DNA from: Pseudomonadota bacterium
GTDB taxonomy: Bacteria; Pseudomonadota; Alphaproteobacteria; Rhizobiales; Hyphomicrobiaceae
DNA: 7,780 bases
Direction: 5' to 3'
Assembly (NCBI GenBank): GCA_023430845.1
Contig: JAEYYJ010000244.1
Coordinates: 1 to 7,780 of the forward strand
Below are positions 1-5,702 of this stretch, piece by piece. The notes beneath the pieces were generated by a model that was given only the letters and a program-made list of their open reading frames with translations, had not been told where the DNA came from and ran no database searches. The translations under genes were made by a program, and so were the position numbers. Within the stretch, counting starts at the first letter, position 1; every line of letters starts with the position of its first letter.

Positions 1-1582
1 GCGCGCCCTCCTCGATGATGCGAGCGACAGCCGGTGCATCGAGTGGCTTGATCTTGTGCTCCGTGACGATCGAGGCGATCAGGCGGGCATAGGCCTGATC
101 GTTCTCGGTGGAGCGCGGGATCGAGTCATCGAAGTCCGCCTGCACCTTGAAGAAGCGCGAGAAGTCCGGATCGGCTTGAGCGAGCAGGTAGTAGAGCTCG
201 CGGTCGCCGAGCAGGAACACCTTGCTCTCGAACGGAATGGGCTCGGGATCCAGCGACTGCGTCGACATCATGCCCGACATCTCGGAGGGCTGTTCGATGC
301 GGATCTCGCGCGCCTTGATGGTGCGCTTGAGCGCTTCCCACGCGAAGGGCGACATCAGCAGCTTGCGCGCGTCGATCATCAGGTAACCGCCGTTCGCCTT
401 GTGCAGCGCGCCCGGCTTGATGAGCAGGAAGTCCGTCACGAGCGCGCCCATCTGGGCAATATGCTCGACGCGGCCGATGAGATTGCCGTAGGTCGGGTTC
501 AGCTCCTCGACGAGCGGCGCGACGGGAGGATCGTCCCCGTTGTGCGACACCATCTGGTTGACCATGTAGCGGCGGAAACGGGGATCGCGCGCCGTGTCGG
601 CCGGCTGTTTGACGATCTCGTTCTCCTCGCCCGCCGGCGCCAGGAAGATGCCGACATTGCGAATGAGATCGCGACCGACGGCGTCGAGATAGCTCAATAC
701 CTCTGGCTGGTCGTTGAAGGATGCCGCGAGGTCGTCCAGCGCCTCGTGCACGGCGAGTGAGGCGATCTCCTCGTTGAGCTCGCTCAGCTTGGCGCGCCGC
801 TGCTTGTCCGTCTTCGGTAGCTTCTCGATGATCTCAGCGAGCTCTTTCTGCAGGGCCTCGATGCGCTGCTCGATCTGCTTGCGCATGGTTTCGGGCAGCG
901 TATTGAAGACCTCGGGTTTGACGATCTTGCCCTCGTGCATCGGCGCCATGGCAAAGCCGGTGGGCGTGCGCAGGATGGTGATGTTCTGGCCGTTCGCCTT
1001 GGTATTGAGTGCTTCGAAGGCCTGCTCCTGGCCTGAGCGGAATTCCTCGTCGATCGCGCGGCGGCGCGCCTGATAGTCCTCGCCCTCGAACATGGCGGGC
1101 AGGGTGTTCCTCAACTCGTCGATCGCCGCGATCATGCCCTTCACGAGGGCGCGTGCGCGACCGGGCGGCAGCTTCAGCGCGCGTGGACGGTTCGGCGTCT
1201 CGAAGTTGTTGACGTAGACCCAATCGGGCGGGATCGGCAGATCCTTGAGCTTGCGCTCGAGATGCTGGCGAACGGCCGTCGTCTTGCCGGACGCCGCTGG
1301 GCCGAGCACGAAGATATTGAAATCGTGGCTCGCCATATCGGCACCGAACTGGATGGCCTTGAGCGCGCGATCCTGGCCGATGAGGCCGCGCGCGGGTTCC
1401 AGCTCGGAGGTGGTCTTGAAGCCGAGCGTCGCGGGATCGACGACGCGCCTGAGCTCGGCGATGGCGAGCGGCGTATGTGATTGCGCTGTCGAAAGATCAG
1501 CCCCGTTGGACGCCGAGGCCGTGGTGGTCTTACTCACCTCGGGCTTATCGGTTTTGGTGGGCTGAGATTTCCAGAAGGCCAT
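1..1582 (-). CDS. Lon-related ATP-dependent protease, partial (C-terminus off the left edge)
   Basis: Reading leftward from an ATG at 1582-1580, the frame stays open for 527 codons to the window edge, so the C-terminus is missing. A Walker A motif (GPAASGKTT) lies at residues 94-102. The segment PGALHKANGGYLMIDA at residues 390-405 matches the Lon/LonB Walker B region (PGAIH.ANGGVLFIDE), but Ala405 takes the place of the usual Glu. A sensor-1-like strand VFLLGD lies at 455-460. Between the Walker motifs is a long insertion with a charged, probably coiled-coil stretch at about 230-285. This layout fits the Lon-like family with an AAA_32-type ATPase region (YcbZ/LonH-like), whose C-terminal Lon protease domain carries a Ser-Lys dyad; that part is not visible here. 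The role is probably ATP-driven degradation of cytosolic proteins, with substrates unknown. The first 45 residues are low-complexity and Thr/Ser-rich. The start is supported by a ribosome binding site at 1591-1597. The gene follows zapE on the same strand after 108 bases. Family assignment is strong; the exact subgroup is less sure. Confidence 0.9.
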   Translation of the reverse strand, partial: MAFWKSQPTKTDKPEVSKTTTASASNGADLSTAQSHTPLAIAELRRVVDPATLGFKTTSELEPARGLIGQDRALKAIQFGADMASHDFNIFVLGPAASGKTTAVRQHLERKLKDLPIPPDWVYVNNFETPNRPRALKLPPGRARALVKGMIAAIDELRNTLPAMFEGEDYQARRRAIDEEFRSGQEQAFEALNTKANGQNITILRTPTGFAMAPMHEGKIVKPEVFNTLPETMRKQIEQRIEALQKELAEIIEKLPKTDKQRRAKLSELNEEIASLAVHEALDDLAASFNDQPEVLSYLDAVGRDLIRNVGIFLAPAGEENEIVKQPADTARDPRFRRYMVNQMVSHNGDDPPVAPLVEELNPTYGNLIGRVEHIAQMGALVTDFLLIKPGALHKANGGYLMIDARKLLMSPFAWEALKRTIKAREIRIEQPSEMSGMMSTQSLDPEPIPFESKVFLLGDRELYYLLAQADPDFSRFFKVQADFDDSIPRSTENDQAYARLIASIVTEHKIKPLDAPAVARIIEEGA

Positions 1583-1690
1583 GCAACACTACTCCTCGCC
1601 AGCTTGGCGTTCACTCGCTCGCGCCCTAGGCGCCTCGGAGGAAAACGCACCGGCGCCACGCGGTCAACCCGTCGCCGGAAACACCGTCCA
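1583..1690. other. zapE to Lon-like gene spacer with short inverted repeats
   Basis: This 108-base gap lies between two same-strand genes. It holds a 5-bp stem with a 3-base loop (GCGCC-CTA-GGCGC, 1621-1633) and two GGCGCC palindromes (1629-1634 and 1652-1657) that could also pair with each other. None is followed by a T-run on the minus strand, so I do not call a terminator. A weak minus-strand promoter candidate is present: TTGACC (1667-1662), a 17-base spacer, then TTTCCT (1644-1639, poor match). It could give the protease gene its own transcript, but read-through from zapE is equally possible. Confidence 0.3.
1591..1597 (-). promoter_or_regulatory. Ribosome binding site of the Lon-related protease gene
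   Basis: The minus strand reads GAGGAGT here, with its AGGAG core ending 9 bases before the ATG at 1582. It is the only purine-rich Shine-Dalgarno match near the start of this reading frame and supports that start codon. Confidence 0.7.
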
Positions 1691-2845
1691 CTATGCCTGC
1701 TGCGCCGTCGGTGCGGTGCTCGGCGCTTCGGCATCGGCGGCAGCGATCCGATCGGTGCGGCTTTCGAGATAGGCTTCGCTGCGCATCTCGATGAGGCGGC
1801 TCACCGTGCGCTCGAAGAGCACCGCCGCATCACCTGCCGGATAGAGATCCTGCGGTTCGGCTTCGGCCGAGGCGATGAGCCCTATGCGGCTGTCATATAG
1901 GGTGTCGATCAGGTTGATGAACCGGCGCGCCTCGTTGCGTTTTTCCGGCGGCAGCTTGGGTATGCCTTCGATGATCACCGTATGGAAGGCATGAGCAATG
2001 TGGAGATAGTCCAGCGAGCCGAGTGGCTTGGCGCACAGATCGTCGAATGTGAAATACGCGACGCCGCGGGCCGCCTCGGGGACATCGAGCGTGCGCCCCT
2101 TAACGTCGAGCGTCATCGGTTTGCCCTTCCACACGCCCGTGAGGCGCGTGAAGGCGGCCCTGAGCGCGCGCCGGGGATCGGAGTTTGCCGGCGTGAAGTA
2201 AAGCGGCTGGCCGGCGAGTTTCTCGAGCCGGAAATCCTTCGCGGCACCGAGCTCGACCACATCCATGTGCTGCTCGATGAGATCGATGGAGGGCAGGAAG
2301 AGCTGGCGGTTGAGGCCGTTCAGGTAAAGGCCGCGCGGTGGTTGGTTCGACGTCGCCACCATCACGACCTGCCGTTCGAACAGCCCCTTGAACAGCCGGC
2401 CGAGGATCATTGCGTCGGCGATGTCGGTCACATGAAGCTCATCGAAGCACAGGAGCTGCGCTTCGTCGGCAATCGCATTCGCGACATGAGGCAGAGGATC
2501 GCCGCTGACGTTCTTGCGCGCCGCCCCGATGCGATCGTGCGTTTCGGCCATGAACTCGTGGAAGTGGATGCGCCGCTTCGGCGCGAATTGAACCGTGTCG
2601 AAGAATATATCCATGAGCATGGTCTTGCCGCGGCCGACCTTGCCGTGAATGTAGAGGCCGCGCGGCGTCGGTCGCTTGGCGGCGAACAGGTTCGCGAGCT
2701 TCCAACCGCCGTTCGTCGGACGCCAGTCCTTCAGCTCGACGGCCACCGCATCGAGGCGGGCCGCCACGGCGGCTTGCGCTTCATCGAAGCTCGCTTCGCC
2801 GGCTTCGACGCGCGCAGTGTATCGTGCAAGTGGGCTCGCGCTCAT
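1691..2845 (-). CDS. zapE: Cell division protein ZapE (AFG1-family P-loop ATPase)
   Basis: The 384-residue product matches the AFG1/ZapE family in both motifs and length. The Walker A motif GKVGRGKT is at residues 68-75, followed by the family-typical MLMDIFF. HFHEFM lies at 94-99. Walker B is LLCFDE (131-136) followed by the family hallmark LHVTDIADAMIL. The sensor-1-like segment ATSNQPP is at 164-170, with Asn167. The C-terminal FERTVSRLIEM (344-354) carries the conserved arginines likely to act as the Arg finger. In Escherichia coli ZapE associates with the division ring and promotes Z-ring disassembly under stress; the mitochondrial homologue Afg1/LACE1 takes part in protein quality control. 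The protein is probably cytosolic or peripheral, since no signal peptide or membrane segment is visible. The last 15 or so residues are Ala/Thr/Pro-rich and probably disordered. The ATG at 2845 has only a weak Shine-Dalgarno, but the N-terminus fits the family. The gene is divergent from livG and may be co-transcribed with the downstream Lon-like gene. Confidence 0.93.
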   Translation of the reverse strand: MSASPLARYTARVEAGEASFDEAQAAVAARLDAVAVELKDWRPTNGGWKLANLFAAKRPTPRGLYIHGKVGRGKTMLMDIFFDTVQFAPKRRIHFHEFMAETHDRIGAARKNVSGDPLPHVANAIADEAQLLCFDELHVTDIADAMILGRLFKGLFERQVVMVATSNQPPRGLYLNGLNRQLFLPSIDLIEQHMDVVELGAAKDFRLEKLAGQPLYFTPANSDPRRALRAAFTRLTGVWKGKPMTLDVKGRTLDVPEAARGVAYFTFDDLCAKPLGSLDYLHIAHAFHTVIIEGIPKLPPEKRNEARRFINLIDTLYDSRIGLIASAEAEPQDLYPAGDAAVLFERTVSRLIEMRSEAYLESRTDRIAAADAEAPSTAPTAQQA

Positions 2846-2944
2846 GATCTCAGCGTGCGGGCGGGACCGTTTGAATTGCGGACGATCTCGGATTCCAGCC
2901 TTCGGCGGCAGAATGCCCGCGTCGGTAGGGTTCGATCGAGTGTT

Positions 2945-2973
2945 GAGCTAGCCCCTCTCAGAGGCAGGGTCAA
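2945..2973 (-). promoter_or_regulatory. Candidate sigma-70-type promoter for zapE
   Basis: On the minus strand, TTGACC (2973-2968, five of six matches to the -35 consensus) is followed after 17 bases by TAGCTC (2950-2945), a poor -10. Transcription would start near 2938, giving a leader of about 90 bases before zapE. The position and spacing are right for the divergent gap, but the -10 is weak, so this is only a candidate. Confidence 0.25.
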
Positions 2974-2999
2974 GCATTCGCGCCCGAGGGGCCCCTCTC
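2951..2999. repeat. Direct repeat GCCCCTCTC x2 with an overlapping 12-bp palindrome
   Basis: GCCCCTCTC occurs at 2951-2959 and again at 2991-2999, 40 bases apart. The second copy overlaps the perfect palindrome GAGGGGCCCCTC at 2986-2997, whose left half can also pair with the first copy. The first copy also forms a small hairpin of its own, CCTCT-C-AGAGG (2954-2964). The repeat pair spans the candidate -35/-10 region of zapE, so it could be an operator, but GC-rich sequence makes chance symmetry fairly likely. Confidence 0.4.
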
Positions 3000-3083
3000 G
3001 CGTGCAACGCGGGGTTGCGTTGAAATCGCTATCCGTTCACGCCGCGCGCCTGTTCACGGGGCGGACTATTGGTATGCCAGCGA

Positions 3084-3108
3084 CAGTGCCAGGGAGAACA
3101 AGGCACTG
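3084..3108. repeat. Inverted repeat CAGTGCC-N11-GGCACTG
   Basis: A perfect 7-bp inverted repeat has an 11-base spacer (arms 3084-3090 and 3102-3108). The half-sites are 18 bases apart centre to centre, close to two helical turns, as expected for a dimeric regulator bound to one DNA face. It lies about 70 bases upstream of the extended -10 before livG, a common place for an activator site. It could also fold as an RNA hairpin if transcription begins further upstream. No regulator gene is present to confirm either role. Confidence 0.4.
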
Positions 3109-3125
3109 GACGAGTCGGGTGAAAC

Positions 3126-3140
3126 GCGGCAAGCTGCCGC
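3126..3140. repeat. Short hairpin GCGGCA-AGC-TGCCGC
   Basis: A perfect 6-bp inverted repeat has a 3-base loop. It has no following T-run, so it is not a typical terminator on either strand. It lies 38 bases upstream of the candidate livG promoter. Confidence 0.3.
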
Positions 3141-3177
3141 CAAATTCGCAGGTGTCGGCGCGTGCGCGGGCAAACAA

Positions 3178-3186
3178 TGCGATAAT
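3178..3186 (+). promoter_or_regulatory. Candidate extended -10 promoter of the liv operon
   Basis: TGC followed directly by GATAAT gives a full extended -10 motif (TGnTATAAT with one mismatch). No good -35 is found at 16-18 bases upstream, as is tolerated for extended -10 promoters or promoters helped by an activator. Transcription would start near 3193, leaving about 40 bases of leader before the GTG of livG. It is the best plus-strand promoter match I see in the gap. Confidence 0.35.
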
Positions 3187-3220
3187 GATGAGCGGTCGGC
3201 ACGAAGCTGCTGCCTGTGAT

Positions 3221-3226
3221 GGGAGG
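3221..3226 (+). promoter_or_regulatory. Ribosome binding site deciding the GTG start of livG
   Basis: GGGAGG is followed by a 6-base spacer (GAATAA) and then GTG at 3233. This near-ideal Shine-Dalgarno and spacing supports GTG as the start codon. There is no ATG near the expected N-terminus in this frame. Confidence 0.8.
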
Positions 3227-3232
3227 GAATAA

Positions 3233-4057
3233 GTGGTCGCTGTTGTCGAGCCTGTCTCGGCGCGGCAGGAGACTTCGTCGTCTCTGCAACCGCTGCTGAG
3301 TGTCAGGAACGTATCCGTTCGATTTGGTGGCATCGTCGCGCTCGACGGGATCACCTTCGATATCCACGGTGGCGAGATCGCTGGCCTCATCGGGCCGAAT
3401 GGAGCCGGCAAGACCACGCTCTTCAATTGCCTCTCGCGCCTCTACATCCCCAATGACGGCGATATTCTCTTCGAGGGGAAATCGATCCTCAGCTCGCCGC
3501 GTCACGAGATCCCGACTATCGGTCTCGGCAGAACCTTCCAGAACGTCGCGTTGTTCGACCGCCTGAGTGTGCTCGACAACGTCAAGGTCGGCTGCCATAG
3601 CCAGAGCTCATCCGGCTTCCTCGCGACGGCGCTCCGTCTTCCGGACGTTGCGGCTGAGGAACAGCGCATCACCGAGCGGGCCTGGGAACTCATCGAATTC
3701 ATGGATCTGAGGCCATTCGCCGCCATGCCGGCGGGGCCGCTGCCCTTTCCGATCCGCAAGCGCGTCGAGCTTGCGCGTGCTCTGGCCGCCAGCCCTAAGC
3801 TCCTTCTGCTGGACGAGCCGGCTGCTGGCCTCAATCACGAGGAGATCGGCGTGCTCGAGACGCAGATCCGCCGCGTGCGCGATCTCCAGAAGGTGACCGT
3901 ACTGCTCGTCGAGCATCACATGAGCCTTGTCATGGCGGTGTCCGACAAAGTGGTTGCGATCGACTTCGGCCGCAAGATCGCGGAGGGCACCCCCGCTCAG
4001 GTGCAGCGTGATCCCGAAGTGATCAAGGCCTACCTCGGCACGGGAGCCGAGGCATGA
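3233..4057 (+). CDS. livG: Liv-type ABC importer ATPase, LivG family
   Basis: This 274-residue ABC ATPase starts at GTG. Walker A GPNGAGKT is at residues 54-61, the Q-loop Gln at 103 (GRTFQN), Walker B KLLLLDEP at 189-196 with catalytic Glu195, the D-loop region AAGLN at 197-201 and H-loop His228 (LLVEHH). The TFQNVALFDRLSVLDNV stretch and the insertion before the signature are typical of LivG. The signature motif is degenerate: LPFPI at 170-174 (bases 3740-3754) in place of LSGGQ, followed by the normal RKRVELARALA. The first 20 or so residues are a non-conserved extension. The protein would sit on the cytosolic face, pair with LivF, and drive transport through LivH/LivM. It is the first gene of the operon and its stop overlaps the livF start by 4 bases, which suggests coupled translation. 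Substrate class is not determined by this subunit. Confidence 0.93.
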   Translation: MVAVVEPVSARQETSSSLQPLLSVRNVSVRFGGIVALDGITFDIHGGEIAGLIGPNGAGKTTLFNCLSRLYIPNDGDILFEGKSILSSPRHEIPTIGLGRTFQNVALFDRLSVLDNVKVGCHSQSSSGFLATALRLPDVAAEEQRITERAWELIEFMDLRPFAAMPAGPLPFPIRKRVELARALAASPKLLLLDEPAAGLNHEEIGVLETQIRRVRDLQKVTVLLVEHHMSLVMAVSDKVVAIDFGRKIAEGTPAQVQRDPEVIKAYLGTGAEA

Positions 4058-4767
4058 GCAATATGTTGGAAGTCAAGGATCTCAAGGCCTACTACGGGCC
4101 TTCACAGGCGCTGCATGGCATCAATTTTTCGCTCGCCAAGGGCGGTATCACGACGCTGCTCGGCGCGAATGGCGCGGGCAAGACGACAACGCTGCGTGCG
4201 ATTTGCGGCATGGTGCGCGCCGAGGGCACTGTGACGATCGACGGCGAGCCGGTTACGGGCAAGCCGACGGAAACCGTTGTCCGCCTCGGTGTCGGCCACG
4301 TGCCCGAGGGGCGTGGCACATTCACCGAGCTCAGCGTCGAGGAGAACCTGCGGGTCGCAGCCTACACGCGGCGCGACAAGGCCGCCGCGGCGCGCGACCT
4401 GGACATGGTCTTTACGTACTTCCCGCGCCTCAAGGAGCGCATGGCTCAGCAGGCGGGCACGCTCTCGGGCGGTGAGCAGCAAATGCTCGCCATCTCACGC
4501 GCACTGATGCTCGGGCCGCGCCTCATGCTTCTGGACGAGCCGTCCTTCGGGCTCGCGCCGCTCATCGTGCAGGAAATCTTCCGCATCATGCGGCGCATCA
4601 ACGAGGAGGCGAAGGTCTCGATGCTGCTCGTGGAGCAGAACGCAGCCCTCGCGCTCGATCTCGCGGATCATGCCTACGTGCTCGAGACGGGTCGCGTCGT
4701 GATGTCGGGGACATCGGCGGACGTGAAGTCGGACGAGCAGATACGCAAATCCTATCTCGGATACTGA
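4054..4767 (+). CDS. livF: Liv-type ABC importer ATPase, LivF family
   Basis: The 237-residue length and motifs are typical of LivF. Walker A GANGAGKT is at residues 37-44, a complete signature LSGGEQQ at 137-143, and Walker B RLMLLDEP at 156-163 with Asp161 and Glu162. The VPEGRGTF segment at 83-90 has Glu85 where most ABC ATPases have the Q-loop Gln, and LLVEQN (191-196) has Gln195 in place of the H-loop His. Both substitutions are common in LivF proteins. The ATG overlaps the livG stop (ATGA), with the purine-rich GGGAGCCGAGG just upstream, so translational coupling is likely. It should form the ATPase heterodimer with LivG, with its intact signature serving the LivG nucleotide site. Confidence 0.95.
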   Translation: MSNMLEVKDLKAYYGPSQALHGINFSLAKGGITTLLGANGAGKTTTLRAICGMVRAEGTVTIDGEPVTGKPTETVVRLGVGHVPEGRGTFTELSVEENLRVAAYTRRDKAAAARDLDMVFTYFPRLKERMAQQAGTLSGGEQQMLAISRALMLGPRLMLLDEPSFGLAPLIVQEIFRIMRRINEEAKVSMLLVEQNAALALDLADHAYVLETGRVVMSGTSADVKSDEQIRKSYLGY

Positions 4768-4794
4768 TTTCGGCAGGCGGAACAGCGGATCGTC

Positions 4795-5700
4795 ATGGAG
4801 CAGTTACTTCAGCAGATCGCATCGGGACTGGCGAACGGCGCGATCTACGCGCTGCTCGCTCTTGCGCTTGTCATGATCTTCGTCTCGACGAACCACATCA
4901 ACTTCGCCCAGGGCGAAATGGCGATGTTCAGCGCCTTCGTCTGCTGGCAGCTCCTCAACTGGGGCTATCCATTCTGGATCGCGCTGCCTGCGACTATGCT
5001 GTTCTCGTTCATCATCGGCGTGCTCATAGAACGCATCATATTGCGACCTTTGCACACAGCGCCGCTGCTCTCGGTCGTTGTCGTCTTCATTGGCTTGCTG
5101 GCGATCTTCCACTCTCTGGCCGGCGCCATCTGGACGCACACCGTCAAGCCCTTTCCCTCGCCATTTCCGAACGTCAGCTTTGCGGGCTCGGGCATCATCG
5201 GGCCGCATCAGATCGGCATGATCGTTGTCGCAGTGGGAATGCTGGGCCTGCTGTTCTGCTTCTTCCGCTTCACGCCGCTTGGGCTCGCCATGCGCGCTGC
5301 CGCGCTCAATGCGACCTCGGCGCGGCTCGTCGGCATCAATGTCGATTGGATGCTGGCGCTCGGATGGGGACTTGCCGCGACGGTCGGATCGGTTGCGGGT
5401 GTTCTTGTGGCCCCGGTCGTCTACCTCGAGCCCAATATGATGGCCGGCATCCTGCTCTACGGCTTCGCAGGTGCTCTGGTTGGCGGGATCTCGAGCCCTG
5501 GAGGCGCGGTTGCCGGAGGCTTCATCGTTGGCGTGCTCGAGAACATGGTCGCTTATCTCGGTAATATGCTGGAGCGGGCGACCGGCTTCTACCTCGTCGG
5601 CAATGGTGAGAAGCTGACCGTGGCACTCATCATCGTCATCACAGTGCTCACACTGAAACCCTCCGGCCTCTTTGGCCGTGTTACCGTGAAGAGGGTCTGA
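4795..5700 (+). CDS. livH: Liv-type ABC importer membrane subunit, LivH family
   Basis: This 301-residue inner-membrane permease subunit has about eight hydrophobic segments (roughly residues 12-30, 40-57, 59-79, 91-112, 139-157, 185-207, 218-248 and 273-287). Family hallmarks are visible: GLANGAIYALLALALVMIF at the N-terminus, NHINFAQGE at 33-41, the cytosolic coupling loop TPLGLAMRAAALN at 160-172 followed by LVGIN, the glycine-rich GGISSPGGAVAGG at 230-242, and LKPSGLFG at 287-294 near the end. It would pair with LivM to form the translocation path. It starts 27 bases after livF with only a weak Shine-Dalgarno (AGGCGG, about 12 bases upstream). The N-terminus matches the usual LivH start, so I keep the ATG at 4795. 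Confidence 0.94.
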   Translation: MEQLLQQIASGLANGAIYALLALALVMIFVSTNHINFAQGEMAMFSAFVCWQLLNWGYPFWIALPATMLFSFIIGVLIERIILRPLHTAPLLSVVVVFIGLLAIFHSLAGAIWTHTVKPFPSPFPNVSFAGSGIIGPHQIGMIVVAVGMLGLLFCFFRFTPLGLAMRAAALNATSARLVGINVDWMLALGWGLAATVGSVAGVLVAPVVYLEPNMMAGILLYGFAGALVGGISSPGGAVAGGFIVGVLENMVAYLGNMLERATGFYLVGNGEKLTVALIIVITVLTLKPSGLFGRVTVKRV

Positions 5701-5702
5701 GC

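Larger units (their letters stand above)
2846..3232. other. Divergent intergenic region between zapE and the liv operon
   Basis: These 387 bases separate two gene groups transcribed away from each other, so both promoters should lie here. I see no convincing gene. The region is rich in short symmetric elements: a direct repeat GCCCCTCTC (2951-2959 and 2991-2999), a 12-bp palindrome (2986-2997), GCAAC-N5-GTTGC (3004-3018), CAGTGCC-N11-GGCACTG (3084-3108) and GCGGCA-AGC-TGCCGC (3126-3140). Candidate promoters facing each way are listed separately. No riboswitch that I can recognise is present. Confidence 0.6.

Noticed and set aside
56..760. Plus-strand open frame of 234 codons over the Lon-like gene
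   Set aside because: It is the reverse strand of a clearly recognised Lon-like protein and has the Arg/Leu/Glu/Val composition of an antisense shadow.
1621..1657. GC-rich inverted repeats after zapE as a rho-independent terminator
   Set aside because: The stems are short and no T-run follows on the minus strand, so I list them only as repeats in the spacer.
1982..3232. Long plus-strand open frame (416 codons) that ends exactly one base before the livG GTG
   Set aside because: Most of it lies antisense to zapE, whose protein matches its family from end to end. The translation is Arg/Glu/Ala-rich with no recognisable motif, as expected for the opposite strand of GC-rich coding DNA. The flush end with livG looks like coincidence.
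3074..3232. Possible 52-codon gene ahead of livG, ending in TAA directly before the GTG
   Set aside because: It has no good Shine-Dalgarno, a basic low-information sequence with no motif, and overlaps the dyad and candidate promoter. It shares its frame with the antisense read-through of zapE.
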